A DNA stretch of 63,700 nt from Rhodanobacteraceae bacterium (GTDB taxonomy: Bacteria > Pseudomonadota > Gammaproteobacteria > Xanthomonadales > SZUA-5), in contig JADKFD010000033.1 in the NCBI GenBank assembly GCA_016717705.1, forward strand, positions 1 through 63,700, given 5' to 3'. This document shows positions 36,301 through 44,138 of the stretch, one piece after another (positions within the stretch are counted from its first letter, which is position 1; each line of letters begins with the position of its first letter). The notes below the pieces were generated by a model. It made no database searches. It was not told where the DNA came from and saw only the letters and a program-made list of their open reading frames with translations. The position numbers and the translations under genes were made by a program.

Positions 36301-36348
36301 ACCCAGACCGGGCCGCGTTACATGCTGGGGATGCGGTTCAAGTTCTAG
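33343..36348 (+). CDS. TonB-dependent receptor (Xanthomonas/Caulobacter type)
   Basis: A 1001-residue outer-membrane receptor that imports oligosaccharides using TonB energy. Signal peptide (LLTAALLLALASNPALA), a TonB-box-like region before QLDSVVVQGIRGSL, the plug domain (DTNLAEALQRITGVSIDRS; VTVRGVGPDFNLVLLNGR; EIEVYKTGRAATPTGGIGAT) and a 22-strand barrel ending GPRYMLGMRFKF with a terminal Phe. GGAGGGAGAG precedes the ATG. The LacI operator just upstream and the GH3 gene before it make a plant- or algal-glucan substrate likely. Its place beside halogenase-like genes is discussed separately. Confidence 0.95.
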   Translation: MNQPHQIPKQRLLTAALLLALASNPALAQDAAAAKDDPVANDKDEAAQLDSVVVQGIRGSLTSSMNMKRDATGIIDGIVAEDIGKFPDTNLAEALQRITGVSIDRSYGEGSKVTVRGVGPDFNLVLLNGRQMPASSIGETGPSNSRAFDFANLASEAVAEIEVYKTGRAATPTGGIGATINIKTARPLEAPGLIANVGVKGVYDTSNGELPDSLQGSDLTPEISGIFSNTSEDGRFGVALTGSYQERDLGYNQAAVANGWRPFAGDENNWGTIPQPGTPGSENIINRPGPTDIYSVPQNLLYSVNGLQRQRTNGQLTFQYAPSDNITTTLDYTYSQNKIQQQRNELSVWFNFGPSTSSWTNGPVAGPNIYSEIINPANSDLAMAGAEFATKTENDSIGFNVEWIISDRLGLEFDIHSSTAETGADSPYGSNAVLGTAGFFRGTTTVDFTRDFPVLSVQLPPGQTSIDPAGMLVTGSSFRNSYMKSEIDQGQVRGHFDFGEASRLDFGVSATDVNNRTAFSNVQRDTWGGATSPNDYPDSVWHLQNVRPYFSNISGSGNPALFNQFFTFDFETVRQLAAAAAGDESLYLASDVFTTDRRVEEESKAAYLQGSTTFDLAMPVNLNFGVRYEQTDVTSKALVPTATGITWVSNNEFSVQFADPGFTTLKGDYSYFLPNLDLSVETSADTIARFSYGESIGRPGWGDIQGGQTLNQLARINGGTGAQGNPDLKPLESQNFDVSFEWYYAESSYLSVAYFRKNIDNYIGVTTVASEPFSLHTPAGGSFFNEAVASGCSSADLTCIRNFIFDNHSNDPSVVRGPNDANGNRTGTIAGRASDPIATFLITTPANQQSASLDGWEFNVQHVFGDSGFGVSANYTLVDSSLDYDNYDRGEQFALEGVSDSANLVGFYEKDHWSIRAAYNWRDEFLAGRFDGTGLPNPVYTEAYGQWDLNLGYQWNDQLSFQAEVINLTDEIQRLHGRTDNEVLYVTQTGPRYMLGMRFKF

Positions 36349-36358
36349 CCTTCACAGT

Positions 36359-36396
36359 CCGTGTGTCACGGGCCCATTGGGCTACGTGACACACGG
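36359..36396. repeat. CACGTGAC-type palindrome after the TonB receptor
   Basis: ccgtgtgtcacgggcccatt gggctacgtgacacacgg is a long near-palindrome of the GTAGGTCACG family, 10 bases after the receptor stop. Relatives lie near 48783, 55475-55557, 58511 and 62031. It could act as the receptor's terminator. Confidence 0.7.
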
Positions 36397-36411
36397 CTGA
36401 AAGCCATTTTC

Positions 36412-36756
36412 TTGTCCGCAAAGGACGCAAAGAACGCAAAGGGAAGCGTTTGGAGTGGGTGCCCTGGCGCACGATTGGGCGACAAACCCACCTGATTCGT
36501 AACACCCCGCAGCACCAGCCGCACGGAGAAGCGAACTGCGTCCGCACAAGGTCCGGACCCACAACGGCGAATGGCCTGCCGTGCGTGGGTTTGGACCTTG
36601 TCCAAACGCTCTTGCTTTGCGCGCCACCCGGTGCCGAGGATTGGCAGGACTCAGCCAAGTCCACGTACGACGCCTGCGGCGTCGGAAATCGGCAAGCTGG
36701 GAAGCTCCAATCGATTGAGGTCGACCTTTGCGTCCTCTTGCGTCCTTTGCGGACAA
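36412..36756. mobile_element. MITE-like non-coding element with 32-base inverted ends
   Basis: ttgtccgcaaaggacgcaaa gaacgcaaaggg (36412-36443) and cctttgcgtcctcttgcgtc ctttgcggacaa (36725-36756) are inverted copies with three or four differences. They flank about 280 bases with no credible gene. The element ends one base before an ATG of the first halogenase frame. No transposase is present, so it would depend on one elsewhere, or it may be a repeat rather than a transposon. Confidence 0.55.
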
Positions 36757-36790
36757 AATGCAGTTCTTCAGGTACTACGAGGCGCGCCCG

Positions 36791-38332
36791 GTGACCGAGG
36801 CAATCCAGCATGTGATGGTCGTCGGCGGCGGCTCGGCCGGTTGGCTGACGGCGGCGCTGATCGCGGCGGAACACGGCGCCGGCCTGCGCGTGAGCCTGCT
36901 GGAATCGCCAGACGTGGCGACCATCGGCGTCGGCGAGGGCACCTGGCCGACGATGCGCGACACGCTGCGGCGCATCGGCGTTTCCGAGAGCGACTTTCTG
37001 CGCGAATGCGACGCCTCGTTCAAACAGGGCTCGCAGTTTGTCGGCTGGGTCGACGGCGGCGACGATTACTACTTCCATCCCTTCGTGCTGCCGCAGGGCT
37101 ACGGCGACGCCAATCTCGTGGCGCACTGGCTGCGCGCGCACAGCCAGGTGCCATTCGCCGACCTGGTCAGTTTCCAGCCGCATCTGTGTGTCGCCGGCAA
37201 GGCGCCCAAACAGGCGCAGACGCCGGAATTTGCGGCGGTGGCCAACTACGCCTACCACCTGGATGCCGGCAAGTTCGGCCTGTTCCTGCGCCAGCACTGC
37301 GTCGACAAGCTTGGCGTGCAGCATGTGCAGGACCACGTGATCGGCGTGAACTCGAACGAGAACGGCGACATCGCCTCGCTGCAGACGCGCAGCAGTGGCG
37401 CGCTGGCAGCCGAACTGTTTGTCGATTGCAGCGGGCTGCAATCGCTGCTACTCGGCCGTCATTTCGGTATCGGGCTGGTCTCGCAGCAACACGTGTTGTT
37501 CAACGATTCGGCACTGGCCTTGCAGGTCCCGTATGCCGCGCGGGACAGCCCGATCGCCTCACAGACCATCTCCACCGCGCAGCGTAACGGCTGGATCTGG
37601 GATATCGGACTGCCGACCCGCCGCGGCATTGGCCATGTCTATTCCAGCGCGCACACCAGCGATGCGGCGGCGGAGCAGGAACTACGCAACTACGTCGCCC
37701 GACATGGCGGCCCGAGCGATTGCGGCACGCCGCGCAAGCTCAGCTTCCAGCCCGGCTACCGTGAGAAGTTCTGGCACCGCAACTGCGTGGCAATCGGGCT
37801 GTCGTCCGGGTTCATCGAACCGCTGGAAGCCTCGGCGCTGGCGCTGGTGGAACTGGCAGCCACCATGGTCAGCGAGCAGATGCCGGCAACCCGCGCCGCC
37901 ATGGACCTCGTCGCGCAGCGCTTCAACGATGCCTTCAGCTACCGCTGGGGGCGGGTGATCGACTTCCTCAAGCTGCACTACGTACTGACCCGGCGCACCG
38001 ATAGCGACTACTGGCGCGATCACTGCCGCGCCGAATCGATCCCGCAGCGCCTCATCGATCAGCTCGAACTGTGGCGCCAGGTGCCGCCATCGCGCTATGA
38101 CTTCACCCGGGTTGACGAGATGTTCCCGTCGGCCAGCTACCAGTACGTGCTCTACGGCATGGGCTTCCGACCCGACCCGACGCGCGCGCCGCGGGCGTCG
38201 GATCATCCCGAGGTGGCCGACCGCGCCTTTCGCGAAGCCGCCAGCCTGACGCGGCGCATGCTGCCGGCATTGCCGAGCAACCGTGAGCTGCTGGCGCATA
38301 TCAGGCAGCATGGGTTGCCGCGCGATCGGTGA
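36791..38332 (+). CDS. Flavin-dependent halogenase-like protein (tryptophan halogenase family), copy 1
   Basis: A 513-residue PrnA/RebH-family flavoprotein. It has the FAD motif VVGGGSAGWLTA, the VGVGEGTWPTM loop, a conserved Lys in ASFKQG, the Trp motif region NGWIWDIGLPTRRG and SSGFIEPLEASAL with the catalytic-type Glu. The WxWxIP signature is altered (WIWDIGLP). Such proteins next to TonB receptors are common in Xanthomonas, Caulobacter and Brevundimonas; tested relatives (BrvH, Xanthomonas halogenases) brominate indole, but natural substrates are unknown. I prefer the GTG at 36791 (GAGG upstream, giving MTEAIQHVMVVGGG); an ATG at 36758 abuts the MITE-like element. Confidence 0.85.
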   Translation: MTEAIQHVMVVGGGSAGWLTAALIAAEHGAGLRVSLLESPDVATIGVGEGTWPTMRDTLRRIGVSESDFLRECDASFKQGSQFVGWVDGGDDYYFHPFVLPQGYGDANLVAHWLRAHSQVPFADLVSFQPHLCVAGKAPKQAQTPEFAAVANYAYHLDAGKFGLFLRQHCVDKLGVQHVQDHVIGVNSNENGDIASLQTRSSGALAAELFVDCSGLQSLLLGRHFGIGLVSQQHVLFNDSALALQVPYAARDSPIASQTISTAQRNGWIWDIGLPTRRGIGHVYSSAHTSDAAAEQELRNYVARHGGPSDCGTPRKLSFQPGYREKFWHRNCVAIGLSSGFIEPLEASALALVELAATMVSEQMPATRAAMDLVAQRFNDAFSYRWGRVIDFLKLHYVLTRRTDSDYWRDHCRAESIPQRLIDQLELWRQVPPSRYDFTRVDEMFPSASYQYVLYGMGFRPDPTRAPRASDHPEVADRAFREAASLTRRMLPALPSNRELLAHIRQHGLPRDR

Positions 38333-38492
38333 GGATTGGGACCTCGGGGGGGCGGAGGGCACGCGGGCCGGGCAGGACGGGCCGGGCAAGTCACGGATAG
38401 GCTCGGTCGGCGCTTTGGTTTTGCCCTCGTGACCTCATGCCCTCCACAGACTCTGAGACAACGAGTTACGTCATGGCGGTGAGAGACAACGC

Positions 38493-39197
38493 ATGCCCAG
38501 AAACCAGCTGCTGAACAACATCGACCACCAGGATCTGCGGATCATCACCCGCCACGGCGCCGAGTTCGGCGATGCGCTGATGTCGGCGCTGACCTTCCCG
38601 GGCGAGTTCCGCAGCCTGCAGGCGCACTATCCGATCGTGTTCCGGCAATCGGCCGGCGGTTTCCTGCCGCTGGCGCTGCTTGGCTTCCAGGAGGGGCAGA
38701 ACCTGTTCCTGTCCGGCGAGCGTTGGGACGCCAGCTATCTGCCGATGACCATCGAACGCCAGCCCTTCCTGATCGGCAACGCGGGGGGCGAACTGATGAT
38801 CCATGTCGACATGGACTCGCCGCGCATCAGTCGCAGCGAAGGCGAGGCGGTGTTTCTGCCGCACGGAGGCAGCACGGAGTTCATCGAGCGCATCAACTCG
38901 TTGCTGCTGGCCATCCATCAGGGTATCCAGACGACGCCGGCCTTCATCCAGGCGCTGGTGCAACTGGAACTGCTGGAGTCCTTCGTGCTCGACATCGATC
39001 TTGGCGACGGCTCGCAGAATCGACTGGCCGGCTTCCACACGATCAACGAGGAGCGCCTGGAAGCGCTGCCCGGCGGCGATCTGGAACGCCTCGCCCGAGC
39101 CGGCCATCTGCAACCGATCTACATGGCCATCGCCTCGCTATCCAATTTCCGCGCATTGATCGAGCGCTACAGGCAGGCGCATGCAAGCGATGCCTGA
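38493..39197 (+). CDS. SapC family protein
   Basis: A 234-residue SapC-domain protein (RNQLLNNIDHQDLRI at the start; YPIVFRQSAGGFLPLALLGF; ERWDASYLPMTIERQPFLIG; LEALPGGDLERLARAGHLQP). The name comes from a Campylobacter S-layer locus, but the function here is unknown. Members almost always sit beside TonB receptors, cupin-8 proteins and halogenases, as here. No signal peptide, so probably cytoplasmic. Overlaps or abuts the cupin gene (start at 39181 or 39190), so it is co-translated with it. Confidence 0.85.
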   Translation: MPRNQLLNNIDHQDLRIITRHGAEFGDALMSALTFPGEFRSLQAHYPIVFRQSAGGFLPLALLGFQEGQNLFLSGERWDASYLPMTIERQPFLIGNAGGELMIHVDMDSPRISRSEGEAVFLPHGGSTEFIERINSLLLAIHQGIQTTPAFIQALVQLELLESFVLDIDLGDGSQNRLAGFHTINEERLEALPGGDLERLARAGHLQPIYMAIASLSNFRALIERYRQAHASDA

Positions 39198-40195
39198 ACC
39201 GGTGACCGAACTGGCAGGCTGCGATCCGTCGTCGCTGACGGATGCGTTGCTGTGCTCTACGCAGCCGCGCGTGTTGCGCGGCCTGGTGGCGCATTGGCCA
39301 GCGGTCCAGGCGGCGCTGCAGTCGCCGCCGGCGGCGGCCGACCACCTGCGCCAGTTCTACCGCGACGAGCCGGTGGTCGCCTGGTTCGGCGCGCCGGACA
39401 TCAACGGGCGCTTCTTCTACAACGACACGTTCAGCGGCTTCAATTTCCGCGTCGAGCGCCTTGGCCTTGCGCACGTGCTCGACCAGCTTGCGGCTTGCGC
39501 CGACCAGCAGCCGGCGCCGGCGATCTATGTCGGCTCGACCACCGTCGACACCTGCCTGCCGGGCTTTCGCGCGGACAACGATCTTCCCTTCGGCTCGCGG
39601 GAGCCGCTGGCCAGCGTCTGGATCGGCAATCGCACGCGCATTGCCGCGCATCAGGATGTGCCGGACAACCTCGCCTGCGTGGTCGCCGGCCGGCGGCGCT
39701 TCACCCTGTTCCCGCCCGAACAGGTGGCCAATCTGTATGTCGGTCCGCTGGATTTCACGCCGGCGGGTCAGGCGATCAGCCTGGTCGACTTCGCACGGCC
39801 GGATTTCGACCGCTACCCGCGTTTTGCGCAGGCACTGGCGCACGCCCAGGTGGTCGATCTGGAGCCAGGCGATGCGCTGTTCATGCCCAGCCTGTGGTGG
39901 CACCACGTCGAGGCGCTGGACTCCGCTCAATGTGCTGGTGAACTACTGGTGGCGGCGTTCGCCAGCGTACATGGATTCGCCGATGAACGCGCTGATGCTG
40001 GCGATCATGACCGTGCGCGAGCTGCCCGAACACGAGCGGCGCGCCTGGCAGCAGATGTTCGCCCACTACATCTTCGAAGCCGACGAGCAGACCGCGCAGC
40101 ACGTGCCGGCGCACGCACGGGGTGTGTTGTCGCCGATGGATGCCAACGCGACGCGCAGCCTGCGCGCGCGCCTGCTCAAACGCCTGAATCGTTGA
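39181..40195 (+). CDS. Cupin_8/JmjC-like protein, frame broken at 39922
   Basis: A 2-oxoglutarate/Fe(II)-oxygenase-fold protein of the cupin_8 (JmjC, 'Pass1-related') group. It has the metal motif RIAAHQDVPDNLACVVAGRR (HxD) and FMPSLWWHHVEALD (distal His). As read, the frame leaves the family after ALD and continues as unrelated sequence to 40203. Removing one T at 39922 gives PLNVLVNYWWRRSPAYM through LLKRLNR, ending at 40195, the expected C-terminus. It might hydroxylate a protein or metabolite. Its place between SapC and the second halogenase is conserved in the family's loci. The ATG at 39190 is an alternative start. Confidence 0.82.
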
Positions 40196-40206
40196 GGGAA
40201 TGACGG

Positions 40207-41829
40207 ATGGAAGGACCAGCAATCAAGCGCGTCGTGATCGCCGGTGGTGGTACCGCGGGCTGGATGGTGGCCGCCGCGCTGTCCAAGGTGCTGGGCAAGA
40301 ACCTGGACATCAAGCTGATCGAATCCGACGAGATCTCCACCGTCGGCGTCGGCGAAGCGACCATCCCGACCTTGGTCACTTTCCATCGCCTGCTCGACAT
40401 CAACGAGCAGGCCTTCATGGCCGCCACCAACGCCACCTTCAAGCTCGGCATCCAGTTCGAGAACTGGCGCGATGTTGGCCGCGACTACATCCATTCCTTT
40501 GGCCTGACCGGCACCGACCACTGGACCGCCGGCTTCCAGCACTTCTGGCTCAAGGGCCGCGAGCGCGGCCTCGCCGGCGACTACGGCGACTACTGCCTGG
40601 AACTGAAAGCCGCGATGGAGAGTCGTTTTGCGCACCTGCCGCGCGGTGGCATGAACTACGCCTTCCACCTCGACGCCGGCCTCTACGCCAAGTTCCTGCG
40701 CCAGTTCAGCGAGGGCTTCGGGGTACAGCGCATCGAGGGCAAGATCGTCGAAGTCGGCACCGACGCCGAGTCCGGATTCATCCGCACGCTGAAGCTGGAT
40801 TCGGGCGTCGACATCGACGGCGATCTGTTCATCGACTGCACCGGCTTTCGCGGCCTGCTGATCGGTCAGACCCTGGGCGTCGGCTACGAGGACTGGTCGC
40901 ACTGGCTGTTTTGCGACAGCGCGGTAGCGGCGCAGACCGAGTCAGTGGCGGATGCGATTCCCTACACGCGTTCGATCGCCCATGGGGCCGGCTGGCAATG
41001 GCGCATTCCGCTGCAGCATCGGGTCGGCAACGGCCTGGTCTACAGCAGCCGTCATCTCGACGATGCCGCGGCCATCGAGACGCTGCTGGGGCGCTTGAAA
41101 GGCGAGGAACTGCGCACGCAGCCGCGGGTGATCAAGTTCCGCCCCGGCCAGCGCCAGCAGACCTGGGCGAAGAACTGCGTGGCGATCGGGCTGTCGAGCG
41201 GCTTTCTGGAGCCGCTGGAATCGACCAGCATCCACCTGATCCAGCGCGGCATCATCCGCCTGATGCAGATGTTCCCGAGCCGAGGCATCTGCCAGTCGGA
41301 CATCGACGAATACAATCAGCAGTCGAGCGCGGAAATCACCCACATCCGCGATTTCATCGTGCTGCACTACCACGTCACCGAACGCCAGGACACGCCGTTC
41401 TGGCGCGCCTGCCGGGATCTCGACATTCCGCCATCGCTGCGGCACCGCATTGAACTCTTTCGCGAGACCGGGCGCGTGTTCCGCGTGCCCAACGAGTTGT
41501 TCGCCGAGAACTCGTGGATTCAGGTGATGCTCGGCCAGGGCATCATGCCGCAGCGACATCATCCAGTGGCCGATCTGATGGGCGACGCCGAGTTGTCCGC
41601 CTTTCTCGGCGGCATCAAGAACCAGGTCGACCAGACGGTGCGCCAGTTGCCGACGCATCAGGCCTATGTAGAGCGCTATTGCAGCACTAGGGGCGTAGGT
41701 AGCCGCCAGAGGGGTCGCAGCTTTTGGGAGCCGAGCCTTCTAGGCATCTCGCGCGCCATTGTCAAGAGCAGCGCGCAACGCCCGCAACTACAACGCAATC
41801 AGCGCGACAGCGGGTCCTCGGGCCACTGA
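40207..41829 (+). CDS. Flavin-dependent halogenase-like protein, copy 2
   Basis: A 540-residue paralogue of the gene at 36791. It keeps the canonical motifs: VIAGGGTAGWMVAAAL (FAD), VGVGEATIPTL, the catalytic-type Lys in ATFKLGIQF, the exact WQWRIP signature in GWQWRIPLQHRVGNG, and SSGFLEPLESTSIHLI with the catalytic-type Glu. This is the better candidate for an active halogenase. The last 45 residues (after HQAYVERYC) extend past the usual family end and are Arg/Ser-rich. Preceded by GAGGGA, 11 bases after the restored cupin stop, so it is in the same operon. Confidence 0.88.
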   Translation: MEGPAIKRVVIAGGGTAGWMVAAALSKVLGKNLDIKLIESDEISTVGVGEATIPTLVTFHRLLDINEQAFMAATNATFKLGIQFENWRDVGRDYIHSFGLTGTDHWTAGFQHFWLKGRERGLAGDYGDYCLELKAAMESRFAHLPRGGMNYAFHLDAGLYAKFLRQFSEGFGVQRIEGKIVEVGTDAESGFIRTLKLDSGVDIDGDLFIDCTGFRGLLIGQTLGVGYEDWSHWLFCDSAVAAQTESVADAIPYTRSIAHGAGWQWRIPLQHRVGNGLVYSSRHLDDAAAIETLLGRLKGEELRTQPRVIKFRPGQRQQTWAKNCVAIGLSSGFLEPLESTSIHLIQRGIIRLMQMFPSRGICQSDIDEYNQQSSAEITHIRDFIVLHYHVTERQDTPFWRACRDLDIPPSLRHRIELFRETGRVFRVPNELFAENSWIQVMLGQGIMPQRHHPVADLMGDAELSAFLGGIKNQVDQTVRQLPTHQAYVERYCSTRGVGSRQRGRSFWEPSLLGISRAIVKSSAQRPQLQRNQRDSGSSGH

Positions 41830-41835
41830 CCCATG

Positions 41836-41860
41836 GCGGAAACCGCAACGCGGTTTCCGC
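41836..41860. terminator. Bidirectional hairpin terminator between halogenase and rho
   Basis: A perfect ten-base stem gcggaaaccg / cggtttccgc with a five-base loop lies between the convergent genes, touching the rho stop codon (41860-41862). Confidence 0.65.
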
Positions 41861-43125
41861 TAGCTCTGGCGCTTCATCGACTGGAAGAACTCGTCGTTGG
41901 ACTTGGTGCTCTTCATCTTGTCGAGCATGAATTCCATCGCCGCGGTTTCGTCCATCGAGTGCAGCAGCTTGCGCAGGATCCAGATCTTCTGCAGCGGCTC
42001 GGCGCCGAGCAGCAGTTCTTCGCGGCGGGTGCCGGAGCGGTTGATGTTGATCGCCGGGTAGATGCGCTTTTCGGCGATACGCCGTTCCAGGTGCACTTCC
42101 ATGTTGCCGGTGCCCTTGAACTCTTCGTAGATCACCTCGTCCATCTTCGAGCCGGTCTCGACCAGCGCGGTACCGAGAATGGTCAGCGAACCGCCCTCCT
42201 CGACCTTGCGCGCGGCGCCGAAGAAGCGCTTCGGGCGCTGCAGCGCGTTGGCGTCGACACCGCCGGACAGCACCTTGCCGGAGGACGGCACCACGGTGTT
42301 GTAGGCACGCGCCAGACGGGTGATCGAGTCGAGCAGGATGATCACGTCGCGCTTGTGCTCGACCAGGCGCTTGGCGCGCTCGATGACCATTTCAGCGACT
42401 TGCACGTGGCGCGCGGCAGGCTCGTCGAAGGTGGAGCTGATGACTTCGCCGGTGCGCACCATGCGCTGCATTTCGGTGACTTCTTCCGGGCGCTCGTCGA
42501 TCAGCAGCACGATCAGATGGCTTTCCGGATGGTTGGCCATCAGCGCCTGGGCGACGTTCTGCAGCATCATCGTCTTGCCGGCCTTGGGCGGCGACACGAT
42601 CAAGCCACGCTGGCCCTTGCCAACCGGCGACATCAGGTCCATGACGCGACCGGTGATGTCTTCCGCCGATCCGTTGCCGCGCTCGAGGTTGTAGCGCGCG
42701 GTGGGGTAATACGGGGTCAGGTTCTCGAACAGGACCTGGTTTTTCTTCGATTCGGGCGGTTCGTCGTTGATGTCATCGACTTTCAGCAGCGCGAAATAGC
42801 GCTCGCCTTCCTTCGGTGGCCGCACCTTGCCGTGGATGTAATCGCCGGTGCGCAGGTTGAATCGGCGGATCTGGCTGGGACTGATGTAGACATCGTCCGG
42901 ACCGGCCAGGTAGGAGGAATCCGTTGCACGGAGGAAGCCGAAGCCATCCTGCAGGATCTCCAGCACGCCCTCGCCGGAGATGGATTCGCCGCTCTTGGCG
43001 TGCGCTTTCAGGATCGCGAAGATGACTTCCTGCTTGCGTGCCCGGGCAACGCCCTCGAGCTGCATGGCATCGGCCATTTCCAGGAGTTCTTCTACGGATT
43101 TCCGCTTCAATTCGGATAGGTGCAT
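41860..43125 (-). CDS. rho: Transcription termination factor Rho
   Basis: A 421-residue hexameric RNA helicase ending untranslated transcripts. The N-terminal RNA-binding domain (SELKRKSVEELLEMADAM; GVLEILQDGFGFLRATDSSYLAGPDDVY) is followed by the ATPase core with Walker A SPPKAGKTMM, Walker B VIILLDSITRLARAYN, and the R- and Q-loop blocks PSSGKVLSGGVDANAL and LTILGTALVETGSKMDEVI. Standard gammaproteobacterial length. Encoded downstream of trxA on the same strand, the order seen in E. coli. Confidence 0.98.
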   Translation of the reverse strand: MHLSELKRKSVEELLEMADAMQLEGVARARKQEVIFAILKAHAKSGESISGEGVLEILQDGFGFLRATDSSYLAGPDDVYISPSQIRRFNLRTGDYIHGKVRPPKEGERYFALLKVDDINDEPPESKKNQVLFENLTPYYPTARYNLERGNGSAEDITGRVMDLMSPVGKGQRGLIVSPPKAGKTMMLQNVAQALMANHPESHLIVLLIDERPEEVTEMQRMVRTGEVISSTFDEPAARHVQVAEMVIERAKRLVEHKRDVIILLDSITRLARAYNTVVPSSGKVLSGGVDANALQRPKRFFGAARKVEEGGSLTILGTALVETGSKMDEVIYEEFKGTGNMEVHLERRIAEKRIYPAININRSGTRREELLLGAEPLQKIWILRKLLHSMDETAAMEFMLDKMKSTKSNDEFFQSMKRQS

Positions 43126-43490
43126 AGGATTTGCGGGCTGGCGCCTTGGAGATGGGCGTTGAGGGTGAGGGCGGAGCTTGCGCGGAACGCGCGATCAGGC
43201 AGTCGAGGGCGACGCGGAACGTCGATCGGATTGCCGTGGATTTCGAAGCAGATGTCGCTCAAGCCATGCCGGCGAGCGCAATGACTATCAAGCTAGCACG
43301 CTTGTTGTGGCGAGGTCTAGCTCAGGGCGGAGCGACGTGGTGGTAAGCGAACGGTGAAGTTGGGGCAATGGGCGTTCTACCAGGCAATCGCGACGTGCAC
43401 AGTGGGAGCGGGTGGCTTTCGCGACGCCGTCGCCACTTCACGACAACCCCAGGACTGCCCCAGCGCCAGTCTGCACGTTCCGCCACTCAC
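43126..43490 (-). other. Leader region between trxA and rho
   Basis: These 365 bases hold no convincing gene on either strand. They would form the untranslated leader of rho if it has its own promoter. Long leaders upstream of rho serve autoregulation in E. coli; here that is only an inference. A degraded gtgggagcgg repeat end lies near 43401. Confidence 0.4.
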
Positions 43491-43817
43491 TCAGATCGCC
43501 TTGGCCACAAACTGCGCCAGCTGGCTCTTGCTGATGGCGCCGATCTGGGTCGAGTGCACCTGGCCGTTCTTGAACAGCATGAAGGTCGGCAGGCCGCGCA
43601 CGCGGAACTGATTGGCGATCGCCGGGTGCGCCTCGACGTTGACCTTGGCGACCTTGAGCTTGCCGGTCAGTTCGCCGGCCAGTTCCTGCAACAGGGGCTC
43701 CATGCGTTTGCATGGTTCGCACCACTCTGCCCAGAAGTCGACCAGCACCGGAGTATCGGACTTGAGCACCGAGGCTTCGAAATCGCTGCTGCCGAGTTGG
43801 GAAATCGCGTCGCTCAC
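43491..43817 (-). CDS. trxA: Thioredoxin with an unusual CEPC active site
   Basis: A 108-residue thioredoxin by length and fold: VLVDFWAEWCEPCKRMEPLL, VNVEAHPAIANQFRVRGLPTFMLFK with the cis-Pro, and the C-terminal helix. The active site reads Trp-Cys33-Glu-Pro-Cys36 rather than the near-universal Cys-Gly-Pro-Cys. The codon is GAA, two changes from GGC but one from GGA. Glu at that position would alter the redox potential or partner choice. The GTG start at 43817 with GGAG gives the usual length; the same frame runs on to 44060 upstream. Precedes rho. Confidence 0.93.
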   Translation of the reverse strand: MSDAISQLGSSDFEASVLKSDTPVLVDFWAEWCEPCKRMEPLLQELAGELTGKLKVAKVNVEAHPAIANQFRVRGLPTFMLFKNGQVHSTQIGAISKSQLAQFVAKAI

Positions 43818-44138
43818 GGTGCTACTCCAGCCATATGGGGAATTAATGGGATAAACTCGCGCCCGCCAGCGAGCGTCGACGTGGTGCAGCTCCAAACGGG
43901 CCGACCCTTTGATTTGCTGCTGGCACGGACGCAGTGTGGTGACTCTGGCGTCCGTTTTCAACCCATTGCGTTCCTGTCTTGCACCTGAAACGGGCCTGGA
44001 GGATAAACACAAGGTGTTGAGGGAAAAGGATTTCTCGGTTCGTGTCAGTATATCTGGCAAGAGCCGGACATTGCCTGGATTCTGCGTGCGCCGGTGGCGC
44101 GCCAGGGACCGGCTTCACGACACGGACAACACGGATAG
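43818..44138. other. Divergent promoter region between trxA and rhlB
   Basis: These 321 bases separate the divergent genes and hold no convincing gene. It is the most AT-rich stretch nearby (for example around 43985-44055), consistent with promoters for both genes. I could not place -35/-10 boxes with confidence. Confidence 0.4.

Noticed and set aside
36412..36756. Possible small genes within the MITE-like element
   Set aside because: Short frames there lack ribosome sites and domains and overlap the repetitive ends.
36410..36757. CRISPR-like array suggested by repeated CGCAAAG units
   Set aside because: The units are 7-9 bases, adjacent and without spacers, arranged as inverted ends rather than a direct array; no cas genes are present.
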